Assembly (NCBI GenBank): GCA_030068075.1
Contig: CM057835.1
Coordinates: 35,887,715-35,951,714 of the forward strand
Source: Paguma larvata
Taxonomy: Eukaryota; Chordata; Mammalia; Carnivora; Viverridae
DNA length: 64,000 nucleotides
Direction of reading: 5' to 3'
Numbering within the stretch: the stretch's first letter is position 1; each line of letters starts with the position of its first letter. A program made the position numbers and the translations under genes. The notes beneath the pieces were generated by a model. It made no database searches. It was not told the DNA's origin and worked only from the letters and a program-made list of their open reading frames with translations. Shown here piece by piece: positions 10,494 to 22,250 of this stretch.

Positions 10494-10699
10494 GGGGCAC
10501 CTGGGTGGCTCAGTTGGTTAAGGATCTGACATGATCTTGGCTCAGTTCATAATCCTACGGTTCAGTTCGTGAGTTCAAGCCCTGCGTCAGGGCAGTCAGT
10601 GCAGAGCCTGCTTGGGATTCTCTCGTCTCTCCCCCACCCCCCCCCAACTCGTGTGGGCACACCGATGCTCTCTCAAATATTTTTGTAAAAAAAAAAAAA
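10494..10699 (+). mobile_element. can-SINE
   Basis: Head (ggggcacctgggtggctcag) and body are present. A C-rich run (cccccacccccccccc) replaces part of the CT tract, and an A13 tail follows. Confidence 0.9.
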
Positions 10700-12330
10700 G
10701 GAGGGGAGGGGAAATGTGCAGAGAAGGAGGAACTAATAATGTAGATCAAAAGGAAAGAAACTACAATTCCAAAAACAGTGGAGCTTGAGCTTCCCATATA
10801 AAGTACACAAAGTATAGTGAAAAAGGAGGTAGCAAATTAACAATTTCATAGTTGTCATCATAAGCACTATGTTATTGATAATTAGAAAGAATTTTTCCTT
10901 TTAAAAGAATTCTGGTAAAATAATCATAACGAAATTTACTATTTTAACCATTTTTAAAGGTACAGTTCGCTGGCATCACCTGTCTTCATGTGTTGTGCAG
11001 CCACCGCCACCATCCGTCTCCAGAACTTTTTCATCATCCCATACTGAAACTCTATAGCCTTTAAACAGTAATTCTCCATTCTTCTCGCCAGCCCCTGGGA
11101 ACCACTGCCCAACTTTTTCTTTTATCTCTATGTGTCTGACTATTCAGGTATACCATATAAGGGAAATCCTACAATTTGTCCTTTTGAGTCTAGCTTATTT
11201 CACTTAGTATGTCTTCAAGTATCATCCCTTTTGTAGCACACGCCAGAATATCTTTCCTTTTTAAGGCTGAATACTGTATACTACATTTGTTAATCCATTT
11301 ATCCATCGATGGACATTTGAGTTGTTTCCACCTTTTAGCTATTGCCAGTATGTTGCTGGGAATAAGGGTTCAAATATCTTGTTTCCCTGCTTTCAGTTCC
11401 TTGGGAGTATATACCCAGAAGTGGAATTGCTGGATTGTATGGGAATTCTAGGTTTCATTTTCTGAGGAACTGCCATACCACTTTCCACAGCGACTGCACA
11501 ATTTCACATTCCCACTATCAGTGCACAAGGGTTCCAATTTCTCCACATCCTCACCAACATTTGTCTTCCAGTTTGTTTGTAGGTTACTTTCTGGATGTTA
11601 AGTGGTGTCTCATTGTGGATTTTATTTGCATTTCCCTAATCACTAATCTCAAGCATCTTTTCATGTGCTTGTCGGACATTGGTATATCTTCTTTGGAGAA
11701 TTGTCTATTCAAGTTCTTCACCTATGTTATAGTTGGGCTGTTTGGTTTTTGCTCATGTTGAGTTGTAGGAGTTCTTCATTTATTCTGAATATTAACCCCT
11801 TATCAGATATGTAATTTACAAATATTTTCCCCAATCTATGGAATTTTTACTCTGTTCAATTGTCCTACAGTGCACAAAAATACTCAATTTTTATTAAGTC
11901 CAATTTGTTTATTTTTGTTGTTGTCTGTATCTTTGGTATCATATCTTAGAAACCAGTGCCAAATCCAATGTCACAAGGTTCTCCCTCTGTGCTTTCTTCT
12001 AAGAGTTTTATAATTTTAGCTCTTATTTCTTTGATCCAGTTCAAGTTCATTTTTGTATATGGTGTTAGGTAGGGGTACAACTTCATTCTTTTGGATGTGG
12101 ATATCCAGTTTTCCTAGCACCATTTGTTGAAAAGATTGTCCTATCCCTGTTGAATAGTCTTGACCCTTATTGAAAATAATTTGACCCTGTATACAAAATC
12201 TCTGTTCCATTGGTCTGTTTATCTATCTTTATGCAGTACCACACTGTTTTGCCTATTGTAACTTTCTGGCTGTATTTATTTGAATCTGTTACTGAAGTTT
12301 CTATTTGGTCTTGATTACTAAATTTTTTTA

Positions 12331-12490
12331 ATTTTAAAAAAATTTTTAGAGAGCACACAAGAATGGGGTAGAAGGGCAGAGGAGGAGGGAGAGAGTCTCT
12401 CTTGAGGGCTTGATCCCATGACCCTGGGATCCTGACCTGAGATGAAATCGAGAGTCAGATGTTCAACCAACTGAGCCACCCAGACACTCC
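12331..12490 (-). mobile_element. can-SINE, diverged
   Basis: The reverse-complement head (actgagccacccagacactcc) is at the right end and the body is diverged. Confidence 0.8.
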
Positions 12491-12491
12491 C

Positions 12492-12606
12492 TGAATTGTT
12501 TTTAAGTTTGTTTATTTAAGTAATCTCTACATCCAATGTGGGGCTCAAACCCATGACCCTGAGATCAAGAGTCACATGCTCTTCTGACTGAGCCAACCAG
12601 GTGCCT
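12492..12606 (-). mobile_element. short can-SINE
   Basis: The short form (taagtaatctctacatccaa...ctgagccaaccaggtgcc) sits against its neighbour with no spacer. Confidence 0.8.
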
Positions 12607-12635
12607 GTAAATTTTCATAAGTTTGAAATCAAGTC

Positions 12636-12839
12636 GGGGCACCTGGGTAGCTCAGTCGGTCGAGCATCCGACTTCAGCTTAGGTCATGAGCTCACTGCTT
12701 GTGGGTTTGAGCCCCGCGTCGGGCTCTGTACTGACAGTTCAGAGCCTGCAGCCTGCTTCAGATTCTGTGTCTCCCTCTCTTTCTGCCCCTCTCCCACTCA
12801 TTCCATCTCTCTCTCAAAAATAAATAAAAAGATAAAAAA
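12636..12839 (+). mobile_element. can-SINE, full length
   Basis: Perfect target-site duplications gaaatcaagtc at 12625-12635 and 12840-12850 flank a complete element. The exact duplication suggests a younger insertion than its neighbours. Confidence 0.93.
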
Positions 12840-13320
12840 GAAATCAAGTCTTGAAATCATGACATATCCAATTTTGTTTACTTTTTTCAAAAATGTTTAG
12901 TATTAAAAAAGTGTTTAGGATATTCTAGTCCTTATTTCCCTATAAAGATTTTAGAATCGCTTTTTAATATCCAAAATTATTGTGCTTGGATTTTTGACTA
13001 GGATCAGGTTAAAACTGTAGATAAATTTGGGAAGAACTGACAGCTTAATAATAGTGAGTCTTCAAATCAATGAACAACTGTGTTTATTTATCCATTTATT
13101 TAGGTCCTTAAAATATTTTTTCACCAATGCGTAGTGTTTAGCATGCATAAACCTCCACACGTTTTGTTAGATTTATACCTAAGTATTTCATGTTTTGGGT
13201 GCCATTATAAATCATTCTGGTTTTTAATTTCTAATTTCTTTTCCAGTATACAGAAATAAAATTGATTTCTATGTGTTAATCTTATATCCTGCAACCTTGC
13301 TAAACTCATTTATTCTAAGA

Positions 13321-13438
13321 TATTTTTAAAGATTTTTTTTCTTATCTCCGCATTCAACAACACCCAACATGGGCCTTGAACTCACAACTTTGAGATCAAG
13401 AGTCACGTGCTCCACTGACCAAGTCAGCCAGGCACCTC
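13321..13438 (-). mobile_element. short can-SINE in L1
   Basis: The short form, flanked by perfect duplications tattctaaga (13311-13320 and 13439-13448). Confidence 0.88.
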
Positions 13439-15186
13439 TATTCTAAGAGATTTTTGTAGATAGTTTGGGATTTTCCATGTAGTAATGTCATCTATGAGAA
13501 GAGCTTATTGCATTCCTTTCTTTCCAATCTGTATCCCTTTTATTTCTTTTCCCTTAATTATTACACTACATTACATTAGGATTTCCTGTATGATGTAGAA
13601 TAGGAATGGTGAAAATGGACATCTTCGCTTTGTTCTGATCTTAGAGAGGCACTCAGTGTTTCACCATTAGATAAAGTGTTAGCTGTAACTTTTTTGTAGA
13701 TGTCCTTTATCAAATTAGGAAATCCCTTCTACTTCTAGTTTGCTAAGAATTTTATGAATGAATGTTGTCTTGTCAAATACTTTTTTGGTATCAATTGATT
13801 TGATAATGTAGTTTTAATAAGGTAGATTAGATTAACTGATTTTTAAATGAACCATCCTTGCATTCTTAAAATTAATCCCGTTGAACACAATATGTTATCT
13901 TTTTTTGTTTATTGCTGAGTTCAATATGCAAATATTTTATTGAGTATTTTGTTTTATATTTCTTCTTGATGGATATTGGTCTGTAGTTTTCTTGCACTGT
14001 CCTTGTCTGGTGTCACTGTTAGAATGATGCTGGCCGCATAAAATGAGTAGGAAAGTGTTTTCTCCTCTTTTATTTTCTGAAAGTGTGTAGAGATGGTATT
14101 GATATTTCTTCCTTAAAATGTTTGAATTCACTGCTGACATAATCTGATTCTGGAATTTTTAATCTCTGTATTCAATTTATTTAATAGATATAAGAATATT
14201 CACATTATTTATTTCATCTTGAGTGAGTTTTGGTACTTTGTGTCTTTCAAGGAATTAGTCCATTTCATCTAAGTTGCAAATGTATAGGCATAGAGTTGTT
14301 CATAGTATTCCCTTATTCTCCTAATAACAGCAGTAGGTTAGGCAGTGATACCATTGCTATTATTGAAAATGTGTCTCTTTTTTTTCTTGATCAGTCTGAC
14401 TACAGGTTTATCAATCAATCTTTGTGATTTTCACAAAGAATACACTTTTTGATTTCCTTGATTGTCTTTTGTTTATCTGCCTTCAGTTGCTTTAATTTCG
14501 GCACTTATTTTTTTATAAGTTTTGGGTTTATTTTGTTGTTTCTTAATTTATGTAAGTGGAAGCTTAGAGTATTGATCTGAAATCTTTCTACTTATCTTAA
14601 TTTAATATTATAAATTTCTAACTACTGCTTTAGTTACAATCTACAAATTTTGATGTTGCATTTTCATTTTTAATTCAAAATAAAAGGATCAAGGAAAACT
14701 ATATTCACAAATATTTGGCAACTTCAAGCAAATGGACCAATTCTTAAAAAACTACAAATTACCAAATTTCACCCAAGATGAATAAGCAACCTAAAATAGT
14801 ACCATAACTGCTGATTGAATGTGTAGTTAAAACCTTCCAAAAATAAATATTCCAGGCTGAGATCATTTCAGTGGTGGATTCTCCCTAATATCTAAAGAAG
14901 AATACCAACAGTAAATGATCTCTCTTAGAATATAAGAGGGAACACTTCCCAACTCATTTTATGAAGCCAACACTACTCCAATACCAAAACCAAGAAAACT
15001 ATACAAGAAAGTATTATCAATTGATGCAGAAAAGATATTTGACAAAGGTTAACAACCATCTATGATTAAGAAAAAACAATAAAACAAATGATAACTCACA
15101 TCATACTTATTAAACAAAGAATGAATGCTTTTCCCCTAAAATTGGATGTTAGGCAAGGATGTCCACTGTCCACTGTGCTCATTTTC

Positions 15187-15400
15187 TTTTTTTTTTTAAT
15201 GTTTATTTATTTTTGAGACAGAGAGAGACAGAGCATGAGTGGGAGAGGGGCAGAGAGAGAGGGAGACACAGAATCCGAAGCAGGCTTCAGGCTCTGAGCT
15301 GTCAGCACAGAGCCCGACGCAGGGCTCTAACTCACAGACCGCAAGATCATGACCTGAGCCAAAGTCGGACGCTCAACCGACTGAGCCACCCAGGCGCCCC
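15187..15400 (-). mobile_element. can-SINE, full length
   Basis: Complete, with target-site duplications cactgtgctcattttc (15171-15186) and cactgtactcattttc (15402-15417). It contributes the middle of an open frame of 171 codons that is not a gene. Confidence 0.93.
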
Positions 15401-15687
15401 TCACTGTACTCATTTTCAACATCTTGCTGGAAATCCTAGCCAGTACAATAAGGCAAGAAAAAAATTAAAATGCTTATGGATTGGAAAAAAAGAGATAAAA
15501 TTTTTCCTATTCACGGATGACATGATTATCTACATACAGAATTCCAAGAAATCTACAAAAATACTTCCTAGAACTAATAAGCAGTTTCAGCAAGGTTACA
15601 GTATACAGTGTCAACAAATAAAAGTTCATCATATCTCTGTTTTTGGCAATGAACAACTGGAAACCGGAATTTAAAAATGAAATTCCA

Positions 15688-15897
15688 GGGGTACCTGAGT
15701 GGCTCAGTCGTTTGAGTGTCCGACTTCAGCTCAGGTCATGATCTCGCAGTCTGTGAGTTCAAGCCCCGCATCAGGCTCTGTGCTGACAGCTCAGAGCCTG
15801 GAGCCTGCTTTGGATTCTGTGTCTCCCTCTCTCTCTGCCCCTCCCCTGCTTGCACTCTGTCACTCAAAAATAAACAACTGTTAAAAAATTTAAAAAA
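15688..15897 (+). mobile_element. can-SINE, full length
   Basis: Complete, with perfect duplications aaaatgaaattcca at 15674-15687 and 15898-15911. Confidence 0.93.
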
Positions 15898-16111
15898 AAA
15901 ATGAAATTCCACTTAGAATAGCTCCCCTTAAAGCACAACCCTTAGTTACAAATCTAACAAAATACGCTGAAAACTAGAAAATGCTAAAGGAAAAAACTAG
16001 AAAACATATTATTTTCATGGATTGGAAAGCTCGACATAAAAGTAAGTCCATTTCCATCAAAATTCCAGTAGTATCTTTTTAGGTAGACAGGCTGATCTCA
16101 AAATTTATATA

Positions 16112-16316
16112 GAGGGCCACCTGGGTGGCTCAGTCGCTTAAGCATCTAACTCTGGATTTGGACTCAGGTCATGATCTCGTGGTTCATGAGATCATGGCCT
16201 GTGTCATGCTCTTCACTGACAGAACAGAGCCTGCCTGGGATTCTGTGTATGCTCTTCTCCCATCCATGGGTGCGTGCTCTCTCTCTCTCCCTCAAAATAA
16301 ATAAACATTAAAAAAT
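16112..16316 (+). mobile_element. can-SINE
   Basis: Recognisable head and A-rich tail. The middle is diverged (gttcatgagatcatggcctg). Confidence 0.87.
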
Positions 16317-16754
16317 GAAATAAAACGTATACAGAAAGGCAAAGGAACTAGAATAACCAAAACAATTTTGAAGAAGAGTAAAGTTGATGGAATTATACCA
16401 TCTGACTTTATGACTTATTGTAAGCCTACTATAATCAATACTCTGGTATTGGCCAACAGAAAAACATATAAATTAATGAAATAGAATGGAGAATCCAGAA
16501 ATAGACCCATACAAACATGGCCACTTACTGTTTACAAAAGCGAAAAGACAATTCAGTGGAGAATTCAGCCATCTTTCCAACAAATTGTTTAGGAAAAATC
16601 AAACATTTGGGGCAAAAATAAACATCTCCCCACACCTCACAGCTTGTACAAAAATTTATCCCAAATGGGTGATAGATATGAACCAACAAAACTTTTAGAA
16701 GAAAATCTTCATGACCTGAGGTTAGGCAGTGTTCTTAGACATGACACCAAAGCA

Positions 16755-16757
<3 letters not shown>

Positions 16758-16785
<28 letters not shown>

Positions 16786-16786
16786 T
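16758..16786. repeat. (TG)n microsatellite
   Basis: About 14 TG units inside the old L1. Confidence 0.9.
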
Positions 16787-17084
16787 AACAGATAATTTGA
16801 GCTTCATAAATATTGAAAAATTTTGTTTGTGAGAATACATAAGAGAAACCTACAGACTGAGAGAAAAATATTTGCAAATCACGTGTTCAAAAAGGTACTT
16901 GAATTTGGAGTGTGTAAAGAACTCTCATAACCCGAAGGGGAAAAAAACCACAATTTTTTTAAAGTGGACAGAAGACTCAAACAGATATTTTACCAAAGAG
17001 CATGTATTGTGGCAAATAAGGGCATGAAAAGATGTTGAACATAATTAATCATTAGGAAAATACAAATTAAAACCATAAGTAAAA

Positions 17085-17545
17085 ACCAGTGAAAGAGAAA
17101 ATAGACCAATAATAGATAAAATCAATAAAACCAAAAGCCATTTTTTTATTTTAATTTTAATTTTTTTTAGAGTGAGTTTGAGCGGGGGGGTGGGAGAGAG
17201 AGAGAGAGAGAGAGAGAATTTCAAGCAGGTGCCATACTCAGTACAGAGCCCAACTCAGGGCTCCATCCCATGATCCTAAGATCATGATCTGAACCAAAAT
17301 CAAGAGTCAGATGTTCAGCCAATTGAGCCGCCCAAGCGCCCCGAAAGATCTTTCTTTGTAAAAATCAATAAAATTAATAAGCTCCCTAGCCAGACTGATC
17401 AAGGAAAAAAAGATGACAGAAATTCCCAATGTCATAAATGAAACAAAGGATAGATCCCATGGACGTCAAAAGGGTAAGAATGTTATAAGCAAAATTATGG
17501 CAACAAATCAGACAATTTACATAAAATAAGGAAACAGTATAGAAT
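17085..17545 (+). mobile_element. L1 ORF2 fragment inserted in the older L1
   Basis: Resembles L1 ORF2 upstream of the RT (aataagctccctagccagac; ggcaacaaatcagacaattt). This is out of order relative to the C-terminal L1 sequence to its left, so it belongs to another element. Split by the SINE at 17141. Confidence 0.55.
17141..17342 (-). mobile_element. can-SINE
   Basis: Reverse-complement SINE with a G7 run and a (GA)n expansion at about 17196-17216. Confidence 0.87.
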
Positions 17546-18165
17546 AGAGGTTCTCCAACAGTCCAACAGTAATGTGTCACACTGTTGCTATTAGTTAAGA
17601 GACTTTGTACAAGTAACATGTTTCCAGTGACAGTTAAAATAGTATAATCTGGAAGTAACTTTTCAAAAATATACAGGGAGTGGAGTCACAGTCAACCCTA
17701 TAACATTATGAAATTACATGTAGTAACTTATATACACATAGCACTGAGGAGGATTAGAAGCCATAGTCTATCTTACTCATGTCTCTGGCACTACTTGGGA
17801 GAGTGTCCCACACATGAACATCCTTCTGTCGTGGGTGGTAGCAAAAAAAAAAAAAAAAAATCCGAATATTTCCCAACTATGGAAGTATCATATACAAATT
17901 AGTAAATCATCTCAGGGGTAGAACAAATTTTTTTTAATGTTATTGTCTGTTTGGGAAGAAGTTCATGAGTTTTGAAACTAGTAGCTAATTTCTAGTGGCA
18001 AGGCTTAAGAAATGCCAAGTTCTTAGATCTAGAAAAAACTAGAAATACAAACATAAATGCTGTATACTAAGTTGAAATAGTAATGCTAGCCTCTTAGAAA
18101 TATTTCCTTCTCTGCAGTTTTCTGGAACAGTTTATGTAGAATTTGTATTATGTCTTTTTATTAAA
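17546..18165. other. intergenic, no feature identified
   Basis: Contains an A18 run at about 17843-17860, which could be a retroelement tail with no recognisable body. Nothing else was assigned. Confidence 0.4.
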
Positions 18166-18381
18166 AAAATTTTTTTTTAACATTTGTTTATTTTTGAGAG
18201 ACAGAGCACAACCGGAGGGGGGGGAGAGAGAGAGGGAGACAGAGAATCCCAAGCAGACTCCACGCTGCCAGCACAGAGGCTGTGTTCATACATGGGGCTC
18301 AAACCCATGAAACCATGAGATCATGACCTAAGCAGAAACCAAGAGTCAGACACTTAGCTGAATGAGCCACCCAGGTGCCCC
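18166..18381 (-). mobile_element. can-SINE
   Basis: Full-length reverse-complement SINE with a G-run and a (GA)n tract near 18217-18234. Confidence 0.88.
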
Positions 18382-18453
18382 AAGAAAAATTATTTCTTAT
18401 CAAAATATTCCCTTTGAAGATCCATGGCACACAACTTTTAAAAATGATTTTTA

Positions 18454-18662
18454 AGGGGTCCTGGGTGGCTCAGTCAGTTGAGCGTCTGACCTCAGCTCAG
18501 GTCATGACCTCATGGTTCATGAGTTCAAGCCCCACACTGGGCTCTGTGCTGACAGCTCCTCGCCTGGACCCTGTTTCAGATTCTGTTTCTCCCTCCCTGT
18601 CTCTCTGCCCCTCCCCTGCTGGCGCTCTGTCTCTCTCCCTCAAAAATAAACATTAAAAACAA
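18454..18662 (+). mobile_element. can-SINE, full length
   Basis: Target-site duplications aaaatgattttta (18441-18453) and aaaatgattgtta (18663-18675). Confidence 0.92.
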
Positions 18663-18677
18663 AAAATGATTGTTAAA

Positions 18678-18813
18678 AACCGTGATGAGATATCACTACT
18701 CACCTACTAGAATGGCTAAAATAAAAAGTACTGGTGGGACACCTACCTGGCTGAGTCGACTCTTGCCCACAGGGTCATGCATTTGAGCCCTACGTGTGGT
18801 GTAGAGTTCACAA

Positions 18814-18864
<51 letters not shown>

Positions 18865-19500
18865 ATGCAAGCAATTGCTGGCAAGGATATAGAGCAACTG
18901 CAACTTTCATACATTGCTGGTGGGTATGCAAAGCGGTACCGGCCACTGTGAAAAACCCTTCGGCAATTTCTTACGAAAATAAACATGCGCCCACATTATG
19001 ACCCAACAATCCCTCTCCTGCGTATTTACCCTAGAGTAATTGAAACACGTTTACATAAAAAGCTGCATAGCAGTTCTATTCACAACTGCAGGAAACTGGA
19101 AACCACCCAAATGTCCCTCAAGCGGTAAATGAAGAAACAATACTGCGGTGTATTTGTTCAATGCAATGCTACTCGGTAATAATAAGAATGAACAATTGAT
19201 ATAGGCAACGACTTCCATAAACATGAAAGGCATCGTGCTAAGCAGAAAAAGACAGATACAGAAGGTTACATATTGGATGTTACCATTTACGTAACATTCT
19301 GGAAAAGATAATAAGTTAGGGAGAATATATCAGTAGTTTCCCAAGGTTCGTGTTCAGGAGGAAGGTATGACTATGAAGTGGTAGCACAAAGAGTTTTTGG
19401 AAGTGACAGAACCATTCTGTATCCTGATTCTTATGGTGGTTACACAGGAACTCCTACTGAACATTTTTAAAGTGAATTGTCCTGTATGTTAAACTTTTTG
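18678..19500 (+). mobile_element. L1 3' end, continuation
   Basis: Matches the L1 ORF2 C-terminal region and 3' UTR (gatgagatatcactactcac; cacccaaatgtccctcaagc). It picks up where the element at 14670-17080 stops, so the 1.6 kb between is later material or a rearrangement. Confidence 0.7.
18736..18866 (+). mobile_element. short can-SINE with long (AAAT)n tail
   Basis: A diverged short-form body to about 18810, then about 14 AAAT units (18811-18866). In the minus-strand translation the tail gives a YLFI repeat that is not a protein. Confidence 0.82.
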
Positions 19501-19512
19501 GGGGGGAGGTAG

Positions 19513-19680
19513 GAGGTGCCTGGGTGGCACCTTTAAGCGTCTGACTTTTGATTTCAGTTCAGGTCGTGATCTCACGCTGACAGCACGGAGCCTGCTTGGG
19601 ACTCTGTCTCTCCCTTTCTCTCTGCCCTCCCCTAGTCTCTCTTTCTCTCTCTCAAAATAAAGAAATAAACTTAAAAAACA
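19513..19680 (+). mobile_element. can-SINE, shortened
   Basis: Head (gtgcctgggtggcac) with an internal deletion of part of the body, ending in an A-rich tail. Confidence 0.85.
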
Positions 19681-19681
19681 A

Positions 19682-19795
19682 AACTTTTTTTTAAATCTTA
19701 TTTTTAAGTAATCTCTACACTCAGTGTGGGGCTCAAGCCTACAATCCCAAAATCAAGATTCACGCACTCCACCAACTGAAACAGACATGTGCCTC
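19682..19795 (-). mobile_element. short can-SINE
   Basis: Short form abutting the previous SINE in opposite orientation. A diverged duplication of aaactttttt flanks it. Confidence 0.78.
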
Positions 19796-19874
19796 AAACT
19801 TCTTTTTCCAAAACAAGGATGAGGTAGATTTTTCTCTCCTGATCTAGTTATACAATTGAAAATATCAAGTTATC

Positions 19875-20075
19875 AGGGCACCTGGGTGGCTCAGTCAGTT
19901 AAGCGTCCAACTCTTGGTTCAGGTTCAGGTCATGTTCTCATGGTTTATGGGAATCAGCGCCGTATCGGGCTCACGCTAGCATGGAGGGATTGGGATTCTT
20001 TCTCTCCCCTTCTCTCTGCCCTCTCCCGCTTGGGTGTGCTCACTCTCTCTCCCTAAATAAATAAATAAACTTAAA

Positions 20076-20082
<7 letters not shown>
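19875..20082 (+). mobile_element. can-SINE
   Basis: Full-length, with a left duplication atatcaagttatc (19862-19874) and its match at the end of the following TA repeat. The TA repeat therefore grew from this element's tail. Confidence 0.88.

Positions 20083-20083
<1 letters not shown>

Positions 20084-20139
<56 letters not shown>
20084..20139. repeat. (TA)n microsatellite, 28 units
   Basis: An uninterrupted 56-bp TA tract growing out of a SINE A-tail. Likely polymorphic. Confidence 0.95.
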
Positions 20140-20142
<3 letters not shown>

Positions 20143-20261
20143 AAGTTATTCACACAAAGGCAGATGTGTGCTTATAGATTTTGGAAGTGCATATAGTAAA
20201 GTATAAGTATTCTTTATAAAATTCTCTACTTGAATTTAATTTTCTTTACCATGTCTTTTTA

Positions 20262-21035
20262 CTTGTGGTAAAATATACATAACATAAATTATATCACTTC
20301 ATCCTTTTTTTTTTTAAGAAAGAGAGAGCAAGCAAGGGAGAGGGTTAGGGAGAGAAACAGAGAGAGAGAGAGAGAGAGAGAAGAGAGAGGGAGAATCCCA
20401 AGTAGGCTCCACCCTCAGCATGGAGCACGACGTGGGGCTTGATCCCTAGGATCATGACCTGAGCTGAAATCAAGAGCTGGTTGCTCAACCGACTGAGCCA
20501 CCCAGATGCACCCCCCTCTTCATCCATTTTTAAGTGGACAGTTCGATGGCATTAAGTACATTTACGCTGTTGTGCAACCATCACCACCACCCATCTCCAG
20601 CACTTTTTCATCTTCCCATACTGAATATACTCATTAAACAATAATTCCCCATTCACCCTACCCCCAGCCCTCGGTAACCACTGTCTTACTCTCTCTCTCT
20701 ATGTATTTAACTGGTATTCAAGATATACCATATAAAGCGAAATCATGCAATGTTTGTCATTTTGAGTCTGGCTTATTTCACTTAGTATAATGTCTTTAAG
20801 TTTCATCCATGTGGTAGCATGTGTCACTCTCTCCTTTTATAAAACTAAATAATATTCTGTTGTATGTATATAGCACATTCTATTCATTCATTCATTGATA
20901 TAGAAGGGTTGCTTCTGCATTTTGACTACTGTGAACAATGCTGCTCTGAACTCGGGTGTACAAACATGTCTGAGTCTCTGCCTCACTTCTTTTCACATAT
21001 ACCCAGAAGTAGAATTCCTGAATCATATCATATGT
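20262..21035 (-). mobile_element. L1 3' end fragment
   Basis: Antisense of an old mammalian L1 3' end (cagttcgatggcattaagta; ctggcttatttcacttagta; acccagaagtagaattcctg), split by the SINE at 20305. Confidence 0.75.
20305..20515 (-). mobile_element. can-SINE in L1
   Basis: Flanking duplications cttcatcc on both sides. A (GA)n tract lies at about 20355-20382. Confidence 0.88.
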
Positions 21036-21040
21036 TCAGA

Positions 21041-21253
21041 TTTTTTTTAATTTTTTTAATGTTTAATTATTTTTTGAGAGAGAAAGAGAGAGAGCAGGGG
21101 AAGAACAGAGAGAGAGGGATACACAGAATTTGAAACAGACTCTAGGCTCGGAGCTGTCAGCACAGAGCCCCACATGAGGCTTGAGCCCATGACGTGAGAT
21201 CATGACCTGAGCTGAAGTCGGGCGCTTAACTGACTGAGCCAACGAGGTGCCCC
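21041..21253 (-). mobile_element. can-SINE
   Basis: Full-length reverse-complement SINE at the truncated end of the L1 fragment. Confidence 0.9.
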
Positions 21254-22080
21254 TGCCATGGTTTTTTTAAACCAAAGATAAATATGCAAAATTACATAAT
21301 TAAATAAATTATTTATGTTGGTTTAAATGTAAAGTTCTATGATTCTATTACAACTAATTTAACGGTAAAACTTGTCAACCAGATTTGTAAAGTTGTTTCT
21401 GGGAGAAAATATCTTCATAGATTCCCTATGTTGACTTAAAAATTTGTTTTATACTTGGGGATGCCAATATTGGGAATATCTATAATGTATTTAAAAATCG
21501 GTGCAATGAGCCCAATTTAATGGAACCAGTCTGCCGCCTTGTGGAATTTTAATGCAACTAAGATTGTACAGATTGAAAGAATGACTGGGATTTATAAATG
21601 AAGTTCTTTGTTCAACTGTTAGGTTTTTCCCCTGTGTTAATTTAAAGAACCAGCTTTATTTAACATTGTCTGTGCAAGATCTATGGGAAGATAAAATGCT
21701 GCTGATGGACACAAATATTTGAATAAACGAAAAGGTATTTCCTGTTCTTAGTTAGGAGGAAGTCACAAATGGCATGAATTGTGGGGTCACGGGAAAAGAT
21801 TCAAATCACTATTCATCATATAAAAAATTATGTTGCAAAATTTCTCACTTGTAAGAAAAAATACAACTCGATTTAATTGTCTACAATAGGAATGAATGAT
21901 AATGAAAACATTATACGAAGTGAAATAAGTCAGACACAAAAGGACACATATTGTATTTGCCCTTTTTTATCGTATGATGTTACTGAAATGAAAAATAAGC
22001 TCTCTATGTCCACTTTATCACAACTGAAAACACTTGGCAAGTGGGAAGGGGTTATGAAGTAAAAATGATAGCATTTAGTA
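21254..22080. other. intergenic, mostly unassigned; small L1 tail at 21885-21965
   Basis: The span 21885-21965 (gaagtgaaataagtcagaca) resembles an L1 3' end on the + strand. The rest, notably 21460-21720, matches no repeat I know and has no open frame. Confidence 0.4.
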
Positions 22081-22084
22081 AAGT

Positions 22085-22250
22085 CTACTGTAGGCTTATA
22101 CGTAATCCTCTCAATCTTTATGACAACCTGTGGTATAGACCTGATTAGTTACAAGGCGCAGATGAAGAAAATGAAGTCCGGTTAAGTTCAATGGTTTGAT
22201 GAAAGTCTCAATGCCACTCGATGCCACAGAGGAGGCTTAAACTCCTGTAA
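22085..22250 (-). mobile_element. MIR SINE relic
   Basis: Antisense of the MIR core and 3' part (atcctctcaatctttatgac; cagatgaagaaaatgaagtc). Confidence 0.7.

Larger units (their letters stand above)
10905..14665 (-). mobile_element. old L1 LINE, minus strand, SINE-interrupted
   Basis: Antisense of an old mammalian L1. The 3' end is at left (ggtacagttcgctggcatca), then ORF2 sequence runs rightward through the RT region (ggatattggtctgtagtttt; agaatgatgctggccgcata) to about 14665. SINEs at 12331-12839 and 13321-13438 interrupt it. All frames are broken. It meets a second L1 of opposite orientation at about 14670. Confidence 0.8.
14670..17080 (+). mobile_element. old L1 LINE, plus strand, SINE-interrupted
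   Basis: Sense-strand L1 ORF2 relic. The segment before the RT is at about 14690-14950, then gatgcagaaaagatatttga (15023) from the RT domain. The C-terminal part at 16330-17080 includes gaatggagaatccagaaata. SINEs at 15187, 15688 and 16112 and a TG repeat at about 16758 interrupt it. It appears to resume at 18678, where the 3' end follows on from 'aattaaaaccataag'. Confidence 0.75.

Noticed and set aside
15159..15674. 171-codon open frame as a gene
   Set aside because: It is a chance join of L1, an antisense SINE and L1 again.
18811..18866. Membrane-like repeated YLFI peptide on the minus strand
   Set aside because: It is the translation of an AAAT microsatellite.
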